DNA of 64,000 bases from Odontesthes bonariensis (taxonomy: Eukaryota > Chordata > Actinopteri > Atheriniformes > Atherinopsidae), in contig NC_134507.1 of assembly GCF_027942865.1 (NCBI RefSeq), forward strand, positions 35,827,711 through 35,891,710. Direction: 5' to 3'. The position numbers were made by a program, and so were the translations under genes. This document shows, in pieces, positions 56,801-64,000 of this stretch (the first letter of the stretch is position 1; each line of letters begins with the position of its first letter). The notes beneath the pieces were generated by a model, which did no database searches, was not told the DNA's origin, and saw only the letters and a list, made by a program, of their open reading frames with translations.

Positions 56801-58081
56801 TCTAAAGTGTGGGAATATTTCGACCCAAACAGTTCCTTGTCACACCAGCCTCCTCTGTTCCCTGTGACAGAGTATTTTCCAAAGCTGGAGAAATTGACTC
56901 AAAAAAAAGAAAAAGAAACCGTTTGAGCCCTTCTACTGTGCAAAAACTACTTTTCTTTAATAAAAACACCTGAAGTAACACAAGCACCCTCTTTGTTACA
57001 CCAAGCACACTCCCAAAGAAAATATGAATGACAAACCAAAAATTTTCACATTGTTTTTAAATTATTATTCCATCCATCCATCCATCCATCATCTTCCGCT
57101 TCTCCGGGGGTCGGGTCGCGGGGGCAGCAGCTTAAGCAGAGAAACCCAGGCGTCCCTGTCCCCGGCCACTTCCTCCAGCTCTTCTGGGGGGACCCCGAGG
57201 CGTTCCCCTGCCAGAGATCCAACGTGTCCGGGGTCTTCCCCGGGGTCTCCTCCCAGTGGGACGTGTCTCACCAGGCGTCCAGGAGGCATCCTAACCAGAT
57301 GCCCGAGCCACCTCATCTGACTCCTCTGGATGCGGAGGAGCAGCGGTTCTACTCCGAGCCCCTCACGGATGACCGAGCTTCTCACCCTATCCACCTACTT
57401 TCCTGGCGGTGAATCACACAGCACACGCAACCGCCGGCAAAGCAAAATGAAGCATAAACGTCTCGAGCCATTAACACAAGCGCAAGACGCAAGCGCAAGG
57501 GCAGTTAAAAGAGGTATAACTCAGCCTTAAGGGAGAGCCCACCCTGCGGAGGAAACTCATTTCGGCCGCTTATAGGCTATTGGCGATCTCGTTCTCTCGG
57601 TCACTACCCACAGCTCGTGACCATATAGGAACATAGATTGACCGGTAAATCGAGAGCTTCTCCTTCTGGCTCAGCTGATGGCGCACCGATCCGCCTGTCA
57701 ACCTCCCGCTGCATTCGTCCCTCACTCGTGAACAAGACCCCGAGATACTTGAACTCCTCCACTTGGGGAAGGGTCTCATTCCCGACCCGGAGAGGGCAAA
57801 TTATTATTTCATGGGTAAATTAATCAATCTTTAATGAGGTACTACAAACCCATATGTACAACACACATACGTATACGTGTTATTATAGTGTTATTATATG
57901 CATCACATTCGCAGGGCTTCATATGGTGCAACAATCGCTACGCCAGTAGATGTCACCCAAGGGAATTGAATGAAGCTTCGAGTAGTGAACCACTTTATGA
58001 CACAATGGTTCAAAATGATTCAATGCTTCAAAAAGCCTCGTTTTGCCATCACTACCTCAGGAAGAACCCAGCAGCTGTCAT
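53809..58081 (-). CDS. Gene B: secreted Gln/Pro-rich repeat protein (intact, right arm)
   Basis: Coding exons: 58,081-58,056 (MTAAGFFLR), 56,376-56,324 (signal-peptide core VSLFALLTAATWGFPTK), 56,244-55,663, and 55,257-54,821 (stop 54,823-54,821). The 3' UTR is split by an intron (to 54,731), with AATAAA at 53,814-53,809 after an insertion. Splice phases agree (AG|G, G|GT, G|AA). Total 365 aa. The body has SAGQSSSGTRAAGNFGSYRG, two related blocks (QADPRLSGYGSLVPVQMVV and QADPRFSSSGSVVPVQMAV) around QAPGLV repeats, then a final domain with FGVGASPNFDYRLLYGLYPS and SQQHEKGKDYFQDVHYLKEH. Intron 1 holds a 1.6 kb hAT block. A secreted matrix-type role is inference; family unnamed. Confidence 0.85.
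53825..54680. mobile_element. Unclassified DNA element in the gene B 3' UTR
   Basis: The 12-base sequence ATTCAAAGACTA occurs at both edges (53,813-53,824 and 54,681-54,692), so the target duplication is 9-12 bp depending on where the TAGCCTGG/CCAGGCTA termini are set. No transposase. The left-arm gene B has the uninterrupted sequence (TTTAGTCTATGAATAAAG). Confidence 0.8.
55895..56030 (-). repeat. 18-bp coding repeat (QAPGLV) in gene B
   Basis: Seven tandem in-frame units (six QAPGLV, one QAPGFV). The truncated left-arm copy lacks them. Confidence 0.93.
56474..58054. mobile_element. hAT deletion derivative at the gene B splice donor
   Basis: Ends TAGTGATGTTACC and TAGTGATGGCAAAA (complement), with 8-bp duplication CCTCAGGA (56,466-56,473 and 58,055-58,062). 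Forward coding relics are RKRSKVWEYFDPN (BED-finger start, near 56,790-56,830) and CDRVFSKAGEIDS with RNRLSPSTVQKLLFFNKN (hAT C-terminal domain, near 56,865-56,970). The catalytic core between them is deleted. A LINE fragment with its own insertion (57,069-57,790) sits inside. Confidence 0.9.
57069..57790 (-). mobile_element. LINE 3' fragment (RTE-like) with a Harbinger piece inside
   Basis: The reverse strand at 57,394-57,089 encodes IQRSQMRWLGHLVRMPPGRL and RLGVPPEELEEVAGDRDAW, a common fish LINE C terminus, with a CCAT microsatellite at its 3' end (57,069-57,090). Sequence 57,530-57,790 continues the same LINE upstream. Between, about 57,388-57,527 matches one end of the element found in 7SL (AGGCTGAGTTATACC..), truncated at its other end. 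Confidence 0.75.
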
Positions 58082-58121
58082 GGTGAAAACAAGCTATGAG
58101 AGGGAATAGCAAGGGTGAAGG

Positions 58122-58127
58122 TTTATA
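58122..58127 (-). promoter_or_regulatory. TATA box of gene B (right arm)
   Basis: The reverse strand reads CATTTATAAACC, about 45 bp upstream of the gene B ATG, leaving a short 5' UTR. Only about 120 bp separate it from a Harbinger element (58,251). Confidence 0.7.
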
Positions 58128-58250
58128 AATGCCACAGACCAGCCCAGACTAATCAAAGCTTAACGTGCTAACAACAGACAGCTGCTTGTGAGGGACTATC
58201 AGGACAGGTGGACGCTGGAGGCTCATCTGCTTGGTCTGGTATCAGCCTCA

Positions 58251-58978
58251 GGCCACATTTACACATAGCCGGGAATTTAGAGAAACGAATATTTCCCCCC
58301 CTCCGTTTTCAATAATAACATCGTGCACACAACATCGTTTTCAAAAAACTTGTCATTTACATCAACCCGCATAAATACGCCGTCAAGCGCCATAATAACT
58401 ATGCCAAACCTATTGGCGGCAGTGTAGGGAAAGGAATAAAGCCATGCAAGCCAATCAAAATCCTCAGAATCGAGGACTTTCCTCATGTGAAGGAGGAGAT
58501 AACGCGAGAAAATATCACAACAAAACTGAAGGCAATAAGAGGGAAATATAGACAGTCAGTGCATACTGGACGCAGGAACGGCCACGGAAGAGTGGTGCTC
58601 CTCTATTTTGAACTGTGCGAGCAGGTTTGGGGTGGCAAATATAATAAGGCCAGAATCGTTTGCACAAACGTAAAAATTAGTAGAACTTTAACATCATCCA
58701 TGATAATCCTGATCAGTAGCCAAACAAACTGTAAACATAAGGCGCTCGCATGACGTTAAGCATTTTCTGGCACATAATGTGACGTTTAAGAACCTAAAAC
58801 GCCGTTTCTCCCAGTTGACATGGCAACACATAACCGGCGTTATCAGAAATCTCCACTTTGGCCGGAGGTTTTAGAAATAATCGTTTTCTGTGATAAAAAC
58901 GGGGTTTTGGTGTAAATGAGAGGCCAAACCGCAGGAAAATATCTGCGTCTTCCTATCGCGTAAACGGGGCCTTTGGCC
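58251..58978 (+). mobile_element. Harbinger-like element with Myb/SANT-like relic (right arm)
   Basis: Mirror of 17,920-18,647, also 728 bp. Flanks are TCA (58,248-58,250) and TTA (58,979-58,981), so one duplicate has changed or been replaced. Encodes KEEITRENITTKLKAIRGKY.. as in the left arm. Confidence 0.8.
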
Positions 58979-59036
58979 TTAGGTCATGCGTAGATTTCAA
59001 AGCAAAGCAGAGATACAAGGCCAATAAACCAGGGAA

Positions 59037-59108
59037 GGGCTCGTCCGGGATTTGAACCCGGGACCTCACGCACCCTAAGTGAGAATCATACCCCTAGACC
59101 AACGAGCC
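59037..59108 (-). tRNA. tRNA-Pro (AGG), mismatched anticodon stem
   Basis: 72-nt tRNA-Pro with loop TTAGGGT (anticodon AGG), uninterrupted. The anticodon stem is CTCAC/GCGTG where other copies have CTCGC/GCGAG, leaving two mismatches, so it may be decaying. Boxes A and B are intact. It is the empty-site counterpart for the Harbinger in the 15,850 tRNA. Confidence 0.82.
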
Positions 59109-59368
59109 AAAGAGAAGCAAAGTGGTTTTTGTGATTTATTTCCAAAATTCATGTGATCTCTGCATAAAACAGGGCTTGATGTTATTCAAATTATCTCCAT
59201 ATGTGAAAACATTGGATTAAGTCTCAGTTTAATCTTCTGTACCTCAAGAATAACTAAAGCCATGAGATGAAGTGCCTCCAAGTACAGACTGTTTTGGAAG
59301 TCCAGCACTCCTGAAGCTCTGCTGTAAACAGTTATGGCACCATGTTGACGTAAATAATAACATCTTAA

Positions 59369-59520
59369 GGCGACAGCAGCGCGAGGTCCCGCTGTTGAGA
59401 AAACACTTCTTTTCTGTCCATGAGCGAAGTGGTGAACCCATCCACGCAGTGAACATGTGGAAGCCTGCCGGGGGACCGAGGCTCGCCTTCAGCTCAGCGG
59501 GACCTCGCGCTGCTGTCGCC
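59369..59520. repeat. 25-bp inverted repeat in the Fringe-like segment (right)
   Basis: 59,369-59,393 and 59,496-59,520 are exact inverse copies. The second lies inside a frame upstream of the Fringe-like peptide. Confidence 0.95.
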
Positions 59521-59761
59521 GCGGTCACCTGCCGGCTGGTGGCCGGGATGCTCTGCTCACTGGCGGACACCAGAAGGAGCTGCCGGCTGCAGGGGGCGCG
59601 GATGTTTTCTCAACTTATTTCAGGCGGCTGGCCCGGGAGAGGAGAGCGGTGAGCGGCTCACACAGGCTGACCTGTTGGTGGCTGTGAAAACCACCGGGAG
59701 GTATCACCGGCAGAGACTGGAGCTGCTGCTGGACACCTGGGTCTCCAGAAACGCACCACAG
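59457..59761 (+). pseudogene. Fringe-like glycosyltransferase exon fragment (right arm)
   Basis: Forward counterpart of 13,097-13,400: VFSTYFRRLARERR in one frame, then QADLLVAVKTTGRYHRQRLE and LLLDTWVSRNAPQ in another, ending at CACAGG|TGAG (exon end 59,761). The frameshift is shared with the left arm. No later Fringe exons were found up to 60,440. A Golgi glycosyltransferase modifying Notch is the known role of the family, but this fragment cannot supply it. Confidence 0.7.
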
Positions 59762-60441
59762 GTGAGTCAGGCTGGAGACTGCAGAAGCTCTGCACTGAAA
59801 ACAAATGAACCCTTAATTCACAGCTTATTTGCATAAAAGTGACAGAGCCCTTTAAACGGCTCAATTTGGGAGAGACTGAAACTGGCAAGAATAGAGCTGG
59901 TGAAATCTCTTTATGTGAGAGTGATTTTGTGCAAAGAACTTCATGAACATGTTTTGTATAGGCCATAGACCAATTCTAACTTGTTTAAAGAGGTAAAATA
60001 TGCCTCCTTTAACAAAGCAAACTTTGAATCTGTGTATTTAAACAGCGTGTTTCAATGTGATAAAGATGATTCCCATAAGAAGAGAACTGCTTTTCTACAT
60101 GACTGAGAACAGGCTAATGTGTGTAACATCTGAAATAAAACTGTAGAAAAAGGAGACACCTGATAGAGGACATTTAGAGGCATTCCTTTTTAAATGTTTG
60201 GTGAGCTGATCTGTCAGTGTTAAAGAAGCAGAAAGTGTTAAAGTTGATCAGAAATTGAGGTTTTACGGAGCACCAAAGAAAAATGTTTCATCGATATCAA
60301 ACGTCATATTTTGTCAAAATGTTTCATCACTGATCAGCCTTTAACATTTAAAAGATGCTTTATTTCGTTCTTCGACAGCAAATCAGCTCGCTGATGACGT
60401 CAGGATCAAAAAGCCCAAAACCTGCTTGAATGAGAGCACCT

Positions 60442-60560
60442 GTCGCCGGGAGCGACGGCGCGCCTGTAATCCAAGCTACCGGGAGGCTGAGGCTGGTGGA
60501 TCGCTTGAACTCAGGAGTTCTGAGCTGCAGAGGACTATGTCCATCGGGTGTCCGCACTAA
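60442..60560 (+). pseudogene. 7SL (SRP) RNA gene, 5' part, split by an insertion
   Basis: Starts GTCGCCGGGAGCGACGG and continues CGGGAGGCTGAGGCTGGTGG to GGTGTCCGCACTAA, as in vertebrate 7SL. Interrupted after TAA by a Harbinger-like element; the remainder is at 60,893-61,072. Confidence 0.92.
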
Positions 60561-60892
60561 AGGCTGAGTTATACTTCTTTTTACTGCCCTTGCGCTTGCG
60601 TCTTGCGCGTATGTTAATGGCTCGAGACGTTTATACTTCATTTAGCTTTGCCGGCGCTTGCGTGTGCTGCGTGGCGATTCACCGCCAGGACAGTAGGTGG
60701 AGTAGCGAGTTTTTTCAATGACAAGCCTACTACGATGAAAGGAAATTCACCGCCAGGACCTCTTCAGCAAGTCTCTCTTCCATAGATTCATGCTTCTTTT
60801 TCTTCTTGTAAATAGCCGGTATTTTGTCAGATTTTCAACACCTTGGGGGTCTAAACGACTACTTTCTTGCGTTACCGACTATAAACCAGGCT
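60561..60892 (+). mobile_element. Harbinger-like MITE inside 7SL RNA gene
   Basis: Termini AGGCTGAGTTATACTTC and AGCCTGGTTTATAGTCG (complement), 332 bp. Flanking triplets are TAA (60,558-60,560) and TTA (60,893-60,895). The left-arm 7SL has one uninterrupted CACTAAGTTGGG. The first half is closely similar to 57,388-57,527. Confidence 0.88.
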
Positions 60893-61072
60893 TTAGTTGG
60901 CTATCGATATGGTGCGCCTGGGGTAGCCCGGGAACACCAGGTTGTCTAAGGAGGGGGGCAACGGCCCAGGTGGGAAACGGAGCAGGGCAAAGCCCCCGTG
61001 CTGCTCAGTAGTGGGATTGTGCATGTGAATAGATGCTGTAGTGCAGCCTGAGTAATACAGCGGGACTCAGTC
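60893..61072 (+). pseudogene. 7SL (SRP) RNA gene, 3' part
   Basis: Continues TAGTTGGCTATCG.., CAGGTTGTCTAAGGAGG, CCCAGGTGGGAAACGGAGCA, CAGTAGTGGGATTGTG and GCAGCCTGAGTAATACAGCG, to CAGTCTTTTT (Pol III terminator). The 3' half is complete, unlike the left arm. Confidence 0.92.
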
Positions 61073-61414
61073 TTTTTACACTCTTTCTGCTCTTCCACAC
61101 ACACAACACACTGCACGCGCGCTACAACGACACGCTTTGACACCTTTTAGCAGCTTCCTCGCTGCTTCTCTGGCTTCTCTTTCCCTTACAAACCACAGCT
61201 GTTTCTTGCCCCTGCAGTATGGGATCAAATAAGGGTCAGAAAGATTTTGTACTTGTACAATGATGTTCACATGTATAATAAAGTTTTGAAGTCGTAAAAA
61301 TATTTTGTGTCTATGTAAAAACATTTTGTGCATGTGTAACAAAGTTTTGAAGTTGTAAAAACATTTTGTGCACGTGTAACAAAGTTACAGTATCGTCAAA
61401 TATTCCTTTTAGCA
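61073..61414. other. Non-coding, right-arm-only sequence
   Basis: Contains a loosely repeated AAAGTTTTGAAG..AAAAACATTTTGTGCATGTG motif (three rounds, 61,240-61,385). No gene seen. Confidence 0.6.
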
Positions 61415-61437
61415 GTCAGGATGGCCGAGCGGTCTAA
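61415..61437 (+). pseudogene. tRNA-Leu (CAG), 5' part, split by an insertion
   Basis: GTCAGGATGGCCGAGCGGTC and TAA, ending in the D loop. The 3' part is at 61,980-62,042. Confidence 0.93.
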
Positions 61438-61979
61438 CGGTAGGCGTCCACTATTCCGGCACGTCAAGCCGTATCCAACGCATTCAATTCATTTTCAATG
61501 AAATCCGGCCGATCGTTGTCGCCGTGCTCGCAAAGCGTGCTGGGATTCCGGCACGGCGAGCGGCGGACCCGCGGCACGTCAAAAAATTGGGCTCGGCCGG
61601 ACTTTATGCAAATTTGCCACGGCAGACGGAGTGCGTTATCCAATGACAGTAGATCATGTGATCTCCTGTGTTGCAGCAGCAGCAGCAGCACAGCAGCTCT
61701 CCTCGCTCGCAGATCCACAGCCATGGTGAAATACGAAATAATGTTCCATTGCTGACGATTTATACACATTAATGTCCCTCCAAAACTCAAATTTTTAGAG
61801 GGAGAAACTTTGGTTGGTTAAAATCACAAGTTATTTACTTTCCCCCGGAGCCCGTATGTTCTATCTACAACTTTGTATACACGCCCCTCTGTACACGCCC
61901 ACTGCAGCAGCAACACGGCGAGACTAGGCATCCAATCCGGCGAGTTACGTTGACATGCCGGAATAGTGGACGCCTACCG
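61438..61979. mobile_element. Harbinger-like MITE inside tRNA-Leu gene
   Basis: 542 bp. Termini CGGTAGGCGTCCACTATTCC.. are perfect inverted repeats over at least 20 bp, and TAA is duplicated (61,435-61,437 and 61,980-61,982). No intact gene inside. Confidence 0.9.
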
Positions 61980-62042
61980 TAAGGCGCTGCGTTCAGGTCA
62001 CAGTCTCCCCTGGAGGCGTGGGTTCAAATCCCACTTCTGACA
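61980..62042 (+). pseudogene. tRNA-Leu (CAG), 3' part
   Basis: TAAGGCGCTGCGTTCAGGTC.., long variable arm CTCCCCTGGAGG, box B GGTTCAAATCC, acceptor TTCTGAC and A. Joined to 61,415-61,437 minus one TAA it gives an 83-nt tRNA-Leu, with one mismatch in the anticodon stem. Confidence 0.93.
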
Positions 62043-62535
62043 TTGCAGACTTCTCCTAGAGAACTATTTTCACTGGCAAGGCAACCCAAGTTTACTCCTT
62101 GCTTAGCAATACCATGTCGTATTGCTATTTTGGCACTGCATCATCTAGTTTAAAGATTATTGCGGCCGCTTTACCTCCGAAGAGTTCTTGCTTCCAAATG
62201 CTATGCCTACTATTTGTTTGCCTCAGGAGCCCTCTTAAACAACAGCCAAGACACTTGTTGCATGAGAATCTTCTGACCACAGCTCAACTAGCTGTGTTGT
62301 CACAACCTTCTACAGTGCTTTGGGCAGGACAGAATCATTAGCAAAAGGCACATTGTTAATTATAAGGTCTTGGTTTGCACTTAACACCACAGTAAACGGG
62401 AAAGGGCTTTTGACCGAAGCAACCTGGCCTCATGTTAGGCTATTTGAAGGGGGCTATTGACATTTAGGCCGAAGATGGGTGAGAGTATCAAAGCAATCAT
62501 CACTTGGTGGCAGGCAGTTGACAAAAGACCAAGCT
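62043..62535. other. Non-coding, right-arm-only sequence
   Basis: No gene, RNA or element boundary recognised. Confidence 0.6.
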
Positions 62536-62607
62536 CTCCCCGTCGGGGAATCGAACCCCGATCTTCCGCGTGACAGGCAGAGATACTGTCCATTATACTA
62601 ACGAGGA
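62536..62607 (-). tRNA. tRNA-Asp (GUC)
   Basis: The reverse strand gives a 72-nt tRNA: acceptor TCCTCGT/ACGGGGA, anticodon loop CTGTCAC (anticodon GTC) on stem TCTGC/GCGGA with one G:U pair, and box B GGTTCGATTCC. It matches vertebrate tRNA-Asp closely. Confidence 0.92.
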
Positions 62608-62857
62608 ATTTCTGTGTAGCGGATACAGTCGTCAGATGAAAAGACAACTATCGCCAAGGAGTGAAATAAGATTTTCGTGTCCCGTTTCAAGGTGCAGGAA
62701 AATTGCTATCACAGTCGCATCACTCAGAAGGAGAGTCTTCCATGAAGCTGCATGCCTCGTCAATGTTCCCCTTCAACACCAACACAACGCAGACCCACAT
62801 ATTCGCTGGAATGATGCCTGGGCCCGCCGACAGTATCTGCAAATATTCATTTTAGCA

Positions 62858-62908
62858 GTCAGGATGGCCGAGCGGTCTAAGGCGCTGCGTTAAGGTCGCA
62901 GTCTCCCC
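62858..62908 (+). pseudogene. tRNA-Leu (UAA), 3' truncated
   Basis: GTCAGGATGGCCGAGCGGTC.. to CGTTAAGGTCGCAGTCTCCCC (anticodon TAA), then jumps to the 3' flank sequence seen after the other tRNA-Leu (AGACTTCTCC). The variable and T arms are deleted. Confidence 0.93.
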
Positions 62909-63560
62909 ATTGGAGACTTCTCCTGGACAACTATTTTCACTGGCAAGAAAATCCTTGCTTGTTAGTATAAATTCAGATAAAGGAGAATTCCGTGTTGTGA
63001 ACTGTATTTAATTCTGTTTTCTCTCCACAGCTTGAGAAACATGTAATAATAATTAAACAATTCAACACAACTTGAACTCAAACTTGTCATTATTGTACGG
63101 TTCATGCAACGTGTTAGAAATGTGTTTTTTACATTTATATTCACAGTGGGGTGCCATGACCTAACGTGTGGAAAGTTATAAATCATCTCTGTCCATTTAG
63201 CCTTCTTACACTTGCTCTGACTTAAACTGCTACTGTGTCAATGCTAAATTATGAAAAGAAGTTCTAACTCAAAGGTCACAACAATAAGGATCAAAGGAAA
63301 TATGTGTCCCTGTATATACTGTAGGTCCCTCACTGTGTCAGGAGAAACTGAGTCCTTTCAGGCACTACAACCTGCAGGGAATCAAGGAGGAAAGACTTGA
63401 GCCTGAAAAGTTGTCCACAAGACAAAATGTATAAAATATGAAGTATACTATTAATTTGAGATGGCTCTGTCAGAAGTCAGCCATGGTGCCTGAGAAGTTT
63501 AAGCAATGGACCTGTATTTAATTTGGCTAAAAGTCATTTCTATCCGTGCCCTTGTTTTAG
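62909..63560. other. Non-coding, right-arm-only sequence
   Basis: No gene recognised. Confidence 0.6.
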
Positions 63561-63672
63561 CATGTGCATGTGCATGTGCATGTGCATGTGCATGTGCATG
63601 TGCATGTGCATGTGCATGTGCATGTGCATGTGCATGTGCATGTGCATGTGCATGTGCATGTGCATGTGCATG
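63561..63672 (+). repeat. CATGTG hexamer microsatellite
   Basis: About 18-19 uninterrupted copies of CATGTG. Open frames across it (Ala-Cys or Ala-His runs) are by-products. Confidence 0.97.
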
Positions 63673-63826
63673 CCCTTGTTCCTGGATCAGGATATGGCGT
63701 GAGGAGGTACGGCCAGCATGCATAGCCTCTGTACCCAAGCAGGACACCATTAAACTCTCCTGCAGAATAAGATAAATGTTGGATGGATATACATGTGTTC
63801 AGACTTGGCAATTTGATGCAATATGT

Positions 63827-64000
63827 GCCTTATATGGCTATCTATAATAAAGTATGACGAGCACTTTAAATTCCTTAAGATGACCTCTACACCTGACCTC
63901 TCATTACATTACCAAAATTCTGCCTATGCTACACCTTACTTCAAAAGTACACTCCTTCGGGTAAGTAAAATTCTTGCGCCTTGTGCAAACCTCTGTGCCA
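63827..64000 (-). repeat. Arm sequence with Harbinger nuclease edge
   Basis: Matches 12,006-12,180 inverted, including the end of the HARBI1 fragment (SLAQRFAQGE on the reverse strand). It joins the right-arm-only block at GTG|CCTTATATGG. Confidence 0.85.

Larger units (their letters stand above)
43086..64000 (-). repeat. Right arm of the large inverted duplication
   Basis: Reverse-complement partner of 12,006-35,131, beginning at 43,086. The last bases of the window still match the left arm at about 12,006, so the arm probably continues beyond the window. Material found only in this arm: the autonomous hAT at 51,042, the LINE at 48,690, the hAT and LINE block inside gene B intron 1, an insertion in the gene B 3' UTR, and about 2.8 kb with tRNA-Leu and tRNA-Asp genes (60,990-63,826). 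The genes of the B/C family are intact in this arm and damaged in the other. Confidence 0.93.

Noticed and set aside
1203-62607. CRISPR-like or bacterial operon features
   Set aside because: Spliced genes, tRNA genes with internal promoters, 7SL RNA and fish transposons show this is vertebrate nuclear DNA.
63499-63811. Ala-His, Ala-Cys and Thr-Cys repeat proteins
   Set aside because: Pure by-products of the CATGTG microsatellite, with no start context or homology.

Overview
The window is animal, almost certainly teleost fish, nuclear DNA. It has introns with GT..AG ends, TATA boxes and AATAAA signals, Pol III genes (tRNA Lys, Thr, Pro, Leu and Asp, plus 7SL/SRP RNA), and a mobile-element mix typical of fish: PIF/Harbinger, hAT, and Rex1/CR1-like, L2-like and I-like LINEs. 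I cannot name the species. All comparisons are by eye within the window.

Layout. The dominant structure is a large inverted duplication. The left arm (about 12,006-35,131) reads as the reverse complement of the right arm (about 43,086-64,000, cut by the window end). The arms flank a spacer of about 8 kb. From outside to inside, both arms carry a 7SL RNA gene, a Fringe-like exon, tRNA genes, a Harbinger element, gene B, several old transposons present in both arms, and gene C. A second repeat, 'unit A', carries gene A and is present three times: 1-10,665 (gene A lost, a LINE in its place), 18,650-22,631 (gene A intact) and 41,460-35,850 inverted (gene A with a changed splice site, in the spacer).

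Genes. Genes A, B and C appear to be paralogues of an unnamed family of small secreted proteins. In each, exon 1 holds the ATG and ends ..AG in phase 2, exon 2 encodes the signal-peptide core, the following exon or exons encode a Ser/Gly/Gln/Pro-rich body, and a last exon holds only 3' UTR with AATAAA. Gene B (365 aa) and gene C (286 aa) are intact only in the right arm. Gene A (134 aa) is intact at 18,881-19,740. I do not know their function; a secreted structural or matrix role is inference only.

Mobile DNA. Mutually aligned copies give filled and empty sites for a 2.5 kb hAT with an intact 619-aa transposase, two LINEs, and Harbinger-like elements inside a 7SL gene and a tRNA-Pro gene. A third Harbinger-like element splits a tRNA-Leu gene. 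One hAT landed exactly on the exon 1 splice donor of gene B and appears to have rebuilt it. Away from these features the DNA is non-coding as far as I can see.
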